From assembly GCA_030248135.1 (NCBI GenBank), contig JASANC010003274.1:39937-103936 (forward strand): a stretch of DNA of 64,000 nucleotides. Reading direction: 5' to 3'. The notes beneath the pieces are model-generated. The model had not been told where the DNA came from. It saw only the letters and a program-made list of their open reading frames with translations, and did not search any database. Position 1 is the stretch's first letter. The number at the start of each line of letters is the position of its first letter. A program made the translations under genes and the position numbers. Shown here piece after piece: positions 53,870 through 64,000 of this stretch. This DNA comes from Theristus sp. LFF4_11. Taxonomy: Eukaryota; Nematoda; Chromadorea; Monhysterida; Xyalidae.

Positions 53870-54649
53870 ACCTGCACCGTGACGAAATCGACAAAACGTT
53901 GCACGCAAAATCGAAACTCTTCACAAAACACGAAGCTGAAAACAACAACTAGACAAACGTGTGTGCGTTTGTACTTTGCATCCGAACCCGAATGGGCGCA
54001 ACTGTTTTGCATCAGCTGAGCGCAGTCATACGCCGCCATAAAAATGACCTGAATTTGTTTTCAACTACACGACTGTAGCTATTTCTGCACGTTATCAAAC
54101 AAGGTTCTGTGGCTTGCCAATCGTAGGGTGTGTTTTTTCCTTCCCGGATGCTTCTAAAAAGATAACCAGAACAAACAGGTAGAAACTTTTGACTGTCAAA
54201 GAATGTAGAGTTCGAATAGTGATAACACCGCTGTGTACGGTGTACCTGTACAGTTTGATTGTCTTTAGCAACCGCAGTCATAGCAACAGTTTATTGTCGA
54301 TTGAACTCTTCAAACCAGTAACAACATTTTAGTTGATTTGTCTTCGTTTTGCAGAATAAAATTTTCAAATCATCTAGAAAGCGAAAACCTTTTTTCACTA
54401 AAAAAAACAAAAAACCAAAACAAAACATTCTTGAAAGAATTCATCAGCTACCGCTGCATTTGCGTTCCGAAAGTTATTATCCATTGAGAATAAAAAAACG
54501 TAAAGAAGAACCAGAATCAAGAGATAGTAAAAAAGATAAACTCTTTTGAACTGAGTTGTTTTTTGAGGGTCTAGAAGATTTCTGTGCGCCGTTTCATCCA
54601 CACCACATATCTTTGCTTGTTTTCGTGTTTGAGGTCGGCTCAAGTGCGG
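53870..54649. other. Intergenic, ACSL to EGF-domain gene
   Basis: On the + strand an acceptor-like TTTTGCAG is followed by a Lys-rich open stretch of about 65 codons (54355-54549, with LPLHLRSESYYPLRIKK). No partner exon is found, so it is not called as a gene. Otherwise A/T-rich. Confidence 0.35.
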
Positions 54650-56038
54650 TCAAGGTTTTAGACGTTGACAGACTACTCGACGCTGAAAAACAAAGTAAAA
54701 TAATCGCAACATTAAAATTCTTTTGAGTTTAAAAAGTCTTTCAATTGTGCACTGACACGAAAGCGCGCCACAGGCTTGACACGTTCGACGGAATTCGACG
54801 GCCGAATGGAATGCGCCACCACGCGTCGGACTGCTGCCACCCGCAGACGACATCGCTTGAGCCATGCGACGCGGCTGTCTTGCGGTTCGTTCTGGAATAG
54901 GTTTAGGTGTATTTATTTTAGCGGCGCAGAAACAGCGGTTATTCCACCAATCACCACCTGGAGGCGTCATTGTTGTCCAAACGTGACGCTTTTGTCCTCG
55001 GAGTTGAGACTGAGGCTGATCACGGCGTGCTGGAGGATGCGCAACGGCCTGAGATGGACAACAAAGAAAATCGATACGGTTTGTGTCTTTGTGAGGCAGA
55101 GTGATTGCCAAGCAAAGCACAGTTGCATACACACAAAGCAGATTCTTGCTCATACGTTGCACACGCCACATACTTTGTGGTGTTCCACTGCATCGTTGAT
55201 CGCTCTGATTTGTCGCACTTTCGCTAATTTTAAAAAATACACGCAAGCGACGACCAGCGCCACGCAGATGATGCAGACGAAAATCACGATCAGTGCTGTG
55301 GAAATCGCGTTGCTATTGCTGCTCGGGGATTTCGTTTCGCTGCTGTTTCTGTTTGTTTCGTGCGTCTCATGCGCACGCTCATCGTATCCATCGTAGTCGG
55401 CCGAACAGACACGAATTCGATGTTCACAATGAACACCTGAAGTTTGGAAATGTTTCTTCGATGGACGTGGCGTGGCATGACTGAACGGAACCTGACCGAA
55501 AAGAGCTCTAAAACAAGAAAAAACTGTTGACCAACAAAATGATGAAGCTGGTGCGTTGAGTGTTTGTTACTGCAAATACGAGTGGGCAGTGGGCACAAGC
55601 ACAAAGGCAGTAAACTTTGCAATCACCAGTAACAGCAAACACTCAAAATCACCGGCTGTCGTTAAACGTCTGCTGAACGTTTCTTGACACACCGTAAAAG
55701 CAAGGCAGACATCGACAGACATAGTCCACGAATAAAACAGTGCGTCCGTCGGATGATGTTGGGTAGCATTGACCGTTGTTGCAAATGTTCGGTATCCAGC
55801 ATGCAGTATAGTCGACAGCCGTCTGTTTGTTTGTTGGCGGCCTATAATCACGATCAATTTGTTGCGCTGACTTCACGGGGGAGTTTGATTCCGAGCTAGT
55901 GAAAATCTGCAACGGTTCTGATGATTGGTCGGGTGACTTCTTTGGGACTGAAACAGCTGCACCGACACTGGTGCTCAGCAACAAAACTGCTGCAGCAGCA
56001 GAACGTAGTAACATAACCATGAGGGTCGCTGCTGGCAT
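54650..56038 (-). CDS. Single-EGF transmembrane protein, candidate EGFR-type ligand
   Basis: Four minus-strand exons: 55693..56038, 55174..55436, 54958..55048 and 54650..54891, 313 residues if the last exon is unspliced. A signal peptide (VMLLRSAAAAVLLLSTSVGAA) is followed by a Ser/Pro-rich stretch, one EGF domain split by an intron (CWIPNICNNGQC, then VCRCLPCFYG joined to VHCEHR), a short acidic and Ser-rich juxtamembrane region, one transmembrane helix (ALIVIFVCIICVALVVACVY) and a basic tail with a Cys cluster (CQACGALSCQC). EGF spacing is normal (C5-x8-C6) but a seventh cysteine lies between C5 and C6. Topology fits Spitz, LIN-3 or neuregulin-type growth-factor precursors; receptor binding is inferred. 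The C-terminus may instead be spliced near 54757, which would end it at once. Confidence 0.8.
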
Positions 56039-56380
56039 GACGATGACAAATGCGAAATTGCAAGTGTCTTTACGTTGTATACACCCGGAATTTTTGAAAA
56101 TTTTGGAACATGCAGCAGGAAACTGATTACTGAAACCGTCTTAAAATAATCTATAATACTAAGATAGTAACTGTGTATGTAAGGTCCGTTCCGCTACGTT
56201 GATTGGCTATTAAAATTTACAAGTTTGAGCCAATTTTGCTATTTAAGTCATCATCAGCTGAATACTCATACTCCATTTTCTAATGACAATGCAAAGTTAA
56301 AATCGTCATTCCACATGACTTTAGTCATCATGATGCCTTTTGCTCAAGAGCGACAACCAACAAGCGAGACAATCGTAAGA
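56039..56380. other. Upstream of the EGF-domain gene
   Basis: No exon is supported. It should hold the promoter of the minus-strand EGF-domain gene. Confidence 0.4.
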
Positions 56381-56387
56381 ATTGCAA

Positions 56388-56432
56388 GGACTCCATTGTA
56401 GACGATGGAGGACTCCATTGTAGACGATGGAG
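56388..56432. repeat. Tandem duplication of a 22-bp unit
   Basis: ACTCCATTGTAGACGATGGA occurs twice in a row at the left edge of the satellite block. Each unit is itself partly palindromic (CCATTGTAGACGATGG). Confidence 0.75.
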
Positions 56433-56509
56433 TTTTTTTTCACAAAAAACGAGTTTTTAAAACAATCGCTTGCAAGTTAATCGCTCTTTTCACAAGGTAG
56501 ACTTTTTAT

Positions 56510-57260
56510 AAAGCCGGTGTTTACAACGAGTATTTACAAAATTGTTGCTTTTTCCTTCATTTGTTTTTTTATCACAGAAAATGCGTCACTTAGGATAGAA
56601 AAGCTACATAACAAAACAAAAGCGACCATTTTACACAATGGGTACTCAGAAACGTGTTGCTTTTTGTTGGACTCGATCAAAAAGAACTGGCTTAGGTTAG
56701 GATAAGCGGGGAAAAGAAGTAAACATTCAAAACAAAAGCGGGAGCTTTGCTACGGGTATTCAGTAAAATGTTGCTGTTTTGTCATTTCCATTCTATCAAA
56801 AATCCTTGGCTAAGGTGAGGGTTAAAGGTAAGAGTAGTAAACATACCGCACAAAAGTGGCCGTTTTGCAGCGAATATTCAGAAAAGTTTTGCATTTTTCG
56901 TCATTTAAACTTTAAAAAACTTGGCTTAGGTGAGCTTTGCTACGGGTATTCAGTAGAATGTTGCTGTTTTGTCATTTCCATTCTATCAAAAATCCTTGGC
57001 TAACGTTAGGGTTAAAGGTAAGAGTAGTAAACATACCACACAAAACTGGCCGTTTTGCAGCGAATATTCAGAAAAGTTTGCATTTTTCGTCATTTAAACT
57101 TTAAAAGGTTTGGCTTAGGTTAGAGTAACCGGGAAAAGAAGCAACTTATCAAGACGAAAGTTGGCGTTTTGCAACAATTGTTCAGAAGTGTTGCCTTTTT
57201 GACATTTACACTCTAAAAGGCCTGGCTTAGGTTAGGGTAAGCGATCACTTCTATGGTAAA
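56510..57260. repeat. Satellite-like tandem array, about 95-115 bp monomers
   Basis: Six to seven diverged monomers, each with TATTCAG, GTTGCTTTTTGTCATTT, a TTAAAA run, GGCTTAGGTTAGGGTAAGCG, AAAAGAAGTAAACAT and CAAAAGTGGCGTTTTGCA. A higher-order period of 190 bp is clear between 56742 and 56932 (GAGCTTTGCTACGGGTATTC). No coding potential. Confidence 0.8.
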
Positions 57261-57712
57261 TCAACAACAGTCGGTTAAAGCAGCTCAAAATCAAAATGCA
57301 ATGCATTTTGAGTCCGCGTCGTAGGCAACGTCAAAACGGAAAACCAACTCAAAAATAATAGTTGTATTTATCAGCTAACCGTGCCGTAGGCACGGGTCAA
57401 TTTGCTAGTGTTCACAATGTTCACAATAAAATGATGTACCCACGGAGGAGTCCCGGTTTAGGATGATGGGTGTCACGGGACCCGACACCCCCCCCCCACA
57501 GGACGCAAGTTCGTGATAGGGGTACACACACCCCCACCCCCTCATCTTCGGTACTGGTGAGTACCCCCAGCCACGCCCCACCCCTTCCAGACTCGGCTCG
57601 GCACCCCCCTTGGGTAGGGTACACACCCACTCCTCGCTGCTCCCCTACCAAAATGTTCCCAAAATCACATTTTTAAAATAGTGGACGGGAGGGAGGAGGA
57701 AGTGGGAACCTG

Positions 57713-58157
57713 CTACCGTATTACCTCTATTAACCCCCCCCCCAAAATTAAACCCCCCCAAAATAAACCCCCACCCCCTCGACAAGTTTCCAAATAATCC
57801 CCCCCCCAAAATAATCTCCCATGGGGGATTATTGGAAACCTGTTTTAAACACATACCCAGCGAATTCAGTGGCTGGTTGCAGTGAAAATGATGAAATTGT
57901 GCTACCAAAGGCCCCAAATGGATGAGTTAATGGTAATTTCATTACAAAAGGCTGTTGTAAAAGAAAATTTCTATGTAGAGTAGAAGTTTCTGCGACTTCC
58001 TTCCTGCCATGGAAGGTATTTTTGCCATTTTGCCCACCCCTAAAAATGGTTTCCAAATAAACCCCCGAAAAATAACCCCCCCCCCAAAATAAACCCCCAC
58101 CCCCAGAAGTCGCTGAAGAAATAAACCCCCATGCGGGTTTATTAGAGGTAATACGGT
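57713..58157. mobile_element. Poly-C foldback element, copy 1
   Basis: Bounded by TACCGTATTACCTCT and its complement AGAGGTAATACGGTA. Near each end are runs of C with AAATAAACCCCC units and self-complementary segments such as CCCATGGGGGATTA. The interior has AGCGAATTCAGTGGCTG and TGGTAATTTCATTACAAAAG. No transposase. The A/C-run open frames here are artefacts. Confidence 0.7.
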
Positions 58158-58475
58158 ACCTAGCGAATTCAGTGGCTGAATGCAGTGACATTGGTGAAAT
58201 TGTGCTACCGAAGGCCCCAGGGATGAGTTAGTGGTAATTTCATTACAAAAGGCTGTTACAAAAGGAAATCTCTGTGAAAAGTAGAAGTTTCTGTGACTTT
58301 CTTGCCTGCCATGCAAGGTATTTTTGCCATTTTTTCAACAAACCCCCACCCCTAGAATTTGTTTGTAAATAAACCCCCCCAAAAATAAAGCCCCCCCCCC
58401 CAAAATAAACCCCCACCCCCAGAAGTCGCTGAAGAAATAAACCCCCATGGGGGTTTATTAGAGGTAATACGGTAA
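58158..58475. mobile_element. Poly-C foldback element, copy 2
   Basis: A direct repeat of the copy 1 interior (AGCGAATTCAGTGGCTGAAT to the C runs), ending in the same ACCCCCATGGGGGTTTATTA and AGAGGTAATACGGTAA. It shares its left boundary with the right end of copy 1. Confidence 0.7.
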
Positions 58476-60085
58476 TTGGGAATTTTATTTTTAAATCGTA
58501 ATTTTTAAATTTTTAAACAAAAACATATCAATCAGGGAGTCAGAAGACTGAAGAACTACATTCGATTTGTACACATTCTTAAAAGTGATTTTTTTGATTT
58601 TTGATCTGAGGTTGCTTGTAATGAGTCGTTGTAGGTTCCTAATCCTAAACCTAATCCTAATCCCTAAGCCAAGCCTTTTTGGTAAGGTGAAACCTAAAGC
58701 TTCATTACTAAAGCGCACGCGCACGCGGCATCGGCATGCTCATGCTCATGATCCACCCACTAGCGCGCGTGCGCACGCTCCGGCATCCTTCAAATGGAAC
58801 GGAACAAACTGAACATGATGTTCCGTTTTTCCTTGATCAGGCAATGAACATTAGTCGGCTTGTGACAAGGATCGGCTGTTCTTTTCTTCGGTTCCCTCGC
58901 TCTTGTACTTGTTTGCTTGGGCAAATTCCTTGTATTTGTTGGCTATTTTGTTTTTAAATTCATTGCGGCTGGAATAAATTGCATCTGGCAAAAACTCACA
59001 AATTCACTTCACTATTGTCGTCGGCTAAAGTCAACGGATTCGACAACGACAACGACAACACACAACACCACAACCACAACAAGTCGCCAACGCCACCCAG
59101 AGACCCAGATTCAATTGTTGTGCACGGAATCGACCGAAAATTCTGTTGATTCGGAACTAACAAATGATATTTAACGAAGAAGTCAAAAGCTATGTGAAAA
59201 TGGAGAATGAGCATTGTTTCTGGCAGTGTGCTGTTCAATCATCCTGCCGATTCAATGTTTGTTTTTCAATCACAACAAAACAAAATCAACATCGACTTTC
59301 ACAAACGTGGAATGAATAAACAACAGCCATCCGGCGGCACTGCGGCCAATGGCAAGTTCAATCGCATTGCAACCGGCGTGTTTCATTGATCGCGGGGGTC
59401 GCGGCACAGTTCATCTCGACGTGGTCTTTCTTGATGGACAAGAAGGTTTGGTTTGTGAAGCTGTCTTTATTTTTTCCAAAGTTTGTCGAAGCGACATGAG
59501 CCTTGCGGTTTCAAGCAAAGGAACCCTGAGCACAAGTGCAATAGTGCTGCACCACTGACCGCCTGAATGAACCATTTCAAATTCAATTTGGAAATTAATT
59601 CAAAATTTGAATCCTGCTACCAACCATCAATCAACCAATCTAAACCCTCACATCACGTTGAAGAGCCAACATTGGTGAATTAGCTTACGTACGAAAACGG
59701 AGCTGTATTTCATGATTTAATTCAGAGCTCACCTAGGGTTTTATATGGCCAGGTGCAACACTCATATTCAACTTCACAAGAACAAAGTGCTCAGACAAAG
59801 CAAAACTGTTGGTATATACAACATGTTCTGCTGTTAGGTTTCGCAGCATGATTTTAGGTTTCGACAACGTCTGCAATGCAGTTTTTGAGCGTCCCAAAGC
59901 TTGGGTTACCATTTCCGATGCAGATAAGGTGACGATTCGCTTCGCAATCTGAATTCTGAGCGTCCGAGCTGCTCCGTTTGCAAGCGCTACGTTGTCTGGT
60001 TGCTGCTTCGTGTCCTGTCGTCGCCACAACATTAGAATTGATCGAATTTCAAGCCGGTATGTGTGTTTTGGACTGGGCACAATTA
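58476..60085. other. Gene-poor interval inside the repeat block
   Basis: Contains a TCCTAATCCTAAACCTAATC-like stretch near 58640-58665 related to the nearby satellite, and short open frames without recognisable features (for example 59207..59389, 60 codons with FNHPADSMFVFQS). No gene is supported. Confidence 0.4.
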
Positions 60086-60465
60086 CCGTATTACCTCCAA
60101 TAAACCCCCATGGGGGATTAATACGTCAGCGACTTTTAGGGGTGGGGGTTTATTGGTGGGGATGGGGGTATTTACAAACAAATTCTAGGGGTGGGGGTTT
60201 ATTGAAAAATGGCAAAAATACCTTGCATGGCAGGCAAGAAAGTCGCAGGAACTTCTACTTTTCATAGAGTTTTTGTAACAGCCTTTTGTAATGAAATTAC
60301 CATTAACTCATCCCTTTGGGGCCTTTGGTAGCACAATTTCACCAATGTCACTGCATTCAGCCACTGAATTCGCTGGGTATGTGTTTCAAACAGGTTTCCA
60401 ATTAACTCCCATGGGGGATTATTTGTGGGGGGGGGATTATTTGGTAACGGTTTGGAAAAGAAATA
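60086..60465. mobile_element. Poly-C foldback element, inverted copy 3
   Basis: The same element in the opposite direction: TTACCGTATTACCTCCAATA, AACCCCCATGGGGGATTA, G runs, then the complement of the shared interior ending in CCACTGAATTCGCTGGG and a GGGGGGGGATTATT stretch. Confidence 0.75.
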
Positions 60466-60696
60466 AATGAGGTCACCCAAACAAAATCTGGTAAGTTCCG
60501 CCATACGGAAGTCATTCGGGAGGCGCTTGCACATGAAATGTAGTTCTTCGAACTCCCCTGGTTGATTTAGCACAACTTTTAGCACCCTGATTTCTATAGC
60601 ACAACGATTTTTAAAATTAGGATAAAAACAAAAAATAGAAAAAAAAACAAAAATGGCGATTTTTGTTTTGTTTAACAACCCCAGGTACAACTCCAG

Positions 60697-61403
60697 CTCG
60701 CTAATTCCGGCCCGCTCATTCCGGCCCGAAGCATTCCGGCCCGAAGAATACCAGTCCGATGAATTTTCGCCAGCACGAACAATATTGAACCACACGAAGT
60801 GATTTTTGGGAATAAAAGATCGATGTTCACATGTTACAGTGTATTTTCAATCATGATTGTTTTGTTTGTTTTTTTAAAAAAGGAGCCTTTCCAAATGAAA
60901 AATAAAAAGATTATTTTTATCACGATCTGGATTTGCGAACCATCAATTAATGACTGATTTTTGTTTGATCTGTGTTTTGTCCCATTTGGTATTATGTTCT
61001 GCCTTAGTTTGTCTTGCATGATCTTGCTGGGTGGTTTGCATTTTCATTATTTCAGACGTGAATTTTTTCGCTGTCTCAAAAAAATGTCTTTTTAAGCAAA
61101 ATTCGCTGGGTGGAGTGTCAAGCAATTGTTGAGAGGGAGACACTAGCGCAGAAACTTAACTCATGTTCAACTTTCTGGAACAAAAAGTACAAACCTGAGG
61201 TATAATTCTGCTCGGCTAACAAAGCTTCAAACTAGCTGCATGAATTTATTTATTCACAGTTTATTTACCAAAAATCACTTCGTGTGGTTTAATATTGTTC
61301 GTGCTGGCGAAAATTCATCGGGCTGGAATTCTCCGGGCCAGAATTCTTCGGGTCAAAATTCTTCAGGCCGGAATTCTTCTGGCGGAATGAGCGGGCCGGA
61401 ACA
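60697..61403. mobile_element. Foldback element with arms of CCGGCCCGAA repeats
   Basis: The left arm (60697-60816) and right arm (61259-61403) are inverted copies of each other: ACCACACGAAGTGATTTTTG and its complement, GTTCGTGCTGGCGAAAATTC, then serial 14-15 bp units around ATTCTTCGGGCCGGA. The number of units differs between arms, as in foldback transposons. The 440-bp middle has no recognisable gene. Short open frames rich in Ser, Gly, Asn and Arg in the arms are translations of the repeats. Confidence 0.8.
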
Positions 61404-61541
61404 GTACACAAGCCGGAAATGTTGGGACGCTAATGTGTGGGCCGGAAATAACGGGACGCAAATAAACGCACGCCTTGCATATGCAGCTCGCTCAGCCACG
61501 CCGTCCCAACGTATGCTGCCAACCGATAGTCATGCGTGGCC

Positions 61542-61648
61542 TTAGTGGCGATAGTCATCCGCCTGCTCGAGTGACTCTGTGGCAGCCATTTGTGCCAGCT
61601 CTTCTTCAGCCAACGCTTTCTTCAACTTCACGAAGTCGCGCTTGTTCG
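61542..61648 (-). other. Exon-like open stretch, possible terminal exon
   Basis: After a TTCATTCAG acceptor on the minus strand, 34 codons encode a helical, acidic-basic peptide (NKRDFVKLKKALAEEELAQM, then ESLEQADDYRH) and a stop. Looks like a real C-terminus, but I find no upstream partner and do not recognise it. Confidence 0.3.
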
Positions 61649-62141
61649 CTGAATGAAACACAAACAAAAAATGAACAGTGCGTTCATCATTCCAAGCTGG
61701 TTGGTACGCTGATTCGCTGCTTGTACATGTGTTGTTCCCAGGGTTTTTCTTAAGCCGCGTCAATGGCGCAAAGTAATTTGGGTCGACGCCAAAAAATCGG
61801 TCTAAATTATGAGGACTTCACAAGACGTTCACAGATTTGAAAAACGACGCACGCACACGGCACACCTCATGGTGTGTCTGACAATGGCGACCATGCAAGT
61901 GTGATGGATGGCATGGTCAGCTGACTTATCAGGGGGCCCGCTCTTCTCCATGGAAACGTATTCAAAGCACGTACCAGATTTCGCGATCACGTTGCGGGCA
62001 ACTGGCAGACACAAGTTTACTCCTCGTCGGAACAGTTTCGACCTAGCATAATATTTCATAAGCCTGCTGCACCATGCTGAAGCCAGTTTTGTAAAAGCCT
62101 GGCAGTCCAATACTGCTACACCATTGAGCCCCAAGATGAAA

Positions 62142-62531
62142 TCAAGAAACATCACAGATTCTCCAATGTCTGCCCTTCAACGTGACGTAACGAAACTGAC
62201 ACTTCATGAATTGATTCCGGCGCTCAGTCAGTGATGTTGCACTATTGGACCACCAAGTTCTGTAAAACTGGCCTTGGTTTGATGAATGCCAATCTGAAAA
62301 AACTTTGATCTGAAACACAGCTCACAGGGCTTACCGTTACCTGAATGTAGTGGTGTGGTGTTGGTCTGATGCCAGCGTGGTTCTTAGCAGTTAAGTTCAG
62401 AATCAGATCAGAATTTTTCATTGCACCAACCAATTGCGGTTGCGTCGGCTGATCTTCAGTGATTAACGTTTGAATTTTCAACGATTGGAAAACGAGCGTC
62501 GGATTGGCAGGATCCAAAAACCATAAAGTCA
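62142..62531 (-). other. Two exon-like stretches joined by a short intron
   Basis: Minus-strand 62341..62531 (LWFLDPANPTLVFQSLK, AKNHAGIRPTPHHYIQ) ends at a CAG|GTAACG donor. A 31-bp gap, far below a normal intron length, precedes a TGTTTCAG acceptor and 62142..62309 (IKVFSDWHSSNQGQFYRTWW to RICDVS and a stop), all in frame. The 31-bp gap makes splicing doubtful. I do not recognise the peptide. Confidence 0.2.
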
Positions 62532-63837
62532 CTGCTCAATCCGACGCTCATATTCAAATCATATTTAGTCAATTGAATGCTGATGCAGCTCGCTCATCTC
62601 TTATAGTCGTCAAGCTCGTCGATCTCATTCATGCCATGTCAAAGAATCCAATTAGAATCAGCTGCTCTCCTTTTCTGACTGACAAACGACAAACACATTT
62701 CACTGGTCAGTGGATAAGCAGAAAAAGTCGTCGTCTCGTCGGCGTTCCACTCCACTCACTGTTTTCAAACTGTTATATTCAATTTTTAAACTACATTCAT
62801 TTTTGATCAAACAAGAAGAACCAATCAAAAAGACAAAAACTCAAAAATCTGACAGCGAGTGAATGTGTTGTCGTCGTTTCTTTTCATTCACGGTTTTTAG
62901 ATTGATTCCATACTCAAATTCTACTGTTGAACCACGAAACTGAACGAAGAGCTCAAAACAAAACAAACTCCCTTCTGTAATCCCTTTTCTTTCTTTTTGA
63001 TTAGCATTTGTCTGCTTCCTACGAAAAAATGTTACCCGACATTCTCCCACATTTGAAGGTTGTAGGGCAACCAGGCAACGTCTTCCAACATCAGTGGTTT
63101 GATTTAGTACGACAGGCCAACCAGGTGAAAATGGTCAATTTGGTTTTTGCATTTTTTTCTTTCCTGTGTTATGGAGGAGGAGCACCGGAACTGCAGATGC
63201 AGCTGTTTTAATAATGATGCATTACGCCTACGTACGCCCTACATTCCATGTGCAAAGAGCAAACGCTTCCCGGCCGGACTCCCTTCCGTACGGCGGGGAG
63301 AACTTTCCAGATTTTGTTTTTGTTGTTTGGTGTTTTTAATTTTACTCCTTTTCCTCCAAATCGTTAGCACGCATGACGCATTCGCGCTTCATTTTTTCTT
63401 GCCTCCCTTTTCTTGCGTTTTTGACCCTCAAAACGCCACTAAATTACCACTCCTCTCCTACTCCTACCAGTACCACTAGTTAAACTGAAAGATAAACGGT
63501 CCAAAATAGACTGCTGCTGAAGAAAATTTTGTTGAACTTTCCAAAAATTGAACCAAAAAGGTTTTCAGAGCATATTAGGGTTTTTTTGAATTTTTTTAAA
63601 AATCGACGTTTTTTAAAATTTAGTTTTTGTTTGATGTGCGGGGGGGGATAAATTTTCATTGATTGATTGATGTTTTTTTATTTTGGTTTGACAACCCTAG
63701 CAGTGCTAGCACTGACCCTGACCCACCAAACATTTGATTTCATTTGAAATCAAACTCCACTCCACAGCAGAAAGGAAAGCGCCACGCCAAGCCAGTTGAA
63801 TCAGCAGTGAACTTTTGAAATTTGAAGTCCAGCCGAA
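62532..63837. other. Upstream of SNRPD3
   Basis: No gene is supported. A + strand exon-like stretch at 63005..63124 (SASYEKMLPDILPHLKVVG to DLVRQANQ, then GTGAAA) has splice-like ends but no partner. The last few hundred bases should contain the SNRPD3 promoter. Confidence 0.35.
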
Positions 63838-63910
63838 ATGTCAATCGGTGTGCCAATCAAGGTGTTGCACGAGGCAGAAGGCCACATCATCACGCTTGAA
63901 ACTGCTACAG
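63838..63910 (+). CDS. SNRPD3: Small nuclear ribonucleoprotein SmD3, first exon
   Basis: The first 24 codons ([20 protein letters not shown]) match the SmD3 N-terminus almost residue for residue. The exon ends at ACAG|GTAACA in phase 1, and the rest of the gene is beyond the window. SmD3 is one of the seven Sm proteins that ring the U1, U2, U4 and U5 snRNAs in the spliceosome. The ATG context (CGAAATGTC) and the exact N-terminal match fix the start. Confidence 0.96.
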
Positions 63911-64000
63911 GTAACATAACTTGTGTCGTCGTGGCCGTGGGATGTGATTGCAGTTGCAGCGGTTATGCTTGTAGCTTATTCATGCACATGTATGATGGTG

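Noticed and set aside
56510..57260. True telomere or subtelomere
   Set aside because: The GGTTAGGGTAA motifs occur once per roughly 100-bp monomer rather than as a continuous telomeric array, and unique genes continue on both sides.
57405..57676. Pro, Gly and Thr-rich open frames on both strands
   Set aside because: They are translations of C/G runs and satellite-like sequence, with no coding signature.
60262..60795. 177-codon minus-strand open frame
   Set aside because: It runs through the poly-C foldback element and one arm of the second foldback element, so it is a repeat artefact.

Overview
This window is nuclear DNA from an animal. The genes are interrupted by short GT-AG introns (mostly 70-300 bp) and the products include fibrillar Gly-X-Y proteins, a complete 27-repeat Dachsous-type cadherin, polyubiquitin, SmD3, SPT4, MPC1, TXNDC17, ZCCHC8, SMIM14, OSCP1 and a long-chain acyl-CoA synthetase. 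The collagens and short introns fit an invertebrate, possibly an ecdysozoan. Ubiquitin keeps Pro19, unlike Caenorhabditis. I cannot place the species from sequence alone. All exon models were built by hand from splice sites. In each fully spliced model the exon phases close exactly, which is the main reason for confidence in them.

Layout: 0-4.4 kb, two tandem secreted collagen genes (+) with the same exon lengths over the shared exons. 5.0-6.0 kb, TXNDC17 (-), divergent from MPC1 (+, 6.6 kb). 8.5-9.2 kb, SPT4 (+). 9.6-11.2 kb, a GT31 glycosyltransferase (-). 11.9-13.1 kb, an unrecognised cysteine-rich membrane protein (-). 13.6-17.0 kb, a seven-unit polyubiquitin gene (+) with an intron in nearly every unit and a CRE/CCAAT/heat-shock-element cluster upstream. 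17.4-20.05 kb, ZCCHC8 (+). 21.6-22.5 kb, SMIM14 (-). 23.2-47.9 kb, one 29-exon Dachsous-like gene (-, 3440 aa), whose 6.9-kb sixth intron carries a complete OSCP1 gene on the opposite strand. 50.4-53.9 kb, acyl-CoA synthetase (-, 693 aa). 54.6-56.0 kb, an EGF-domain transmembrane protein (-). 56.4-61.4 kb, a repeat block with a roughly 100-bp satellite, poly-C foldback elements and a second foldback element. 63.8 kb, the first exon of SNRPD3 (+), running off the window.

Most of the non-coding novelty is mobile DNA in introns. There are two MITE families (four copies each), a tRNA-derived SINE family (three copies) and two foldback families. The genes are mostly unrelated housekeeping functions (pyruvate import, transcription elongation, RNA surveillance, splicing, ubiquitin, lipid activation) mixed with extracellular and adhesion genes. 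I see no operon-like pathway grouping. The best candidates for something undescribed are the paired collagens with a conserved cysteine-bearing C-terminal domain, the single-EGF membrane protein with a seventh cysteine, the cysteine-rich membrane protein, and the intron-homogenised polyubiquitin gene with its stress-type promoter.
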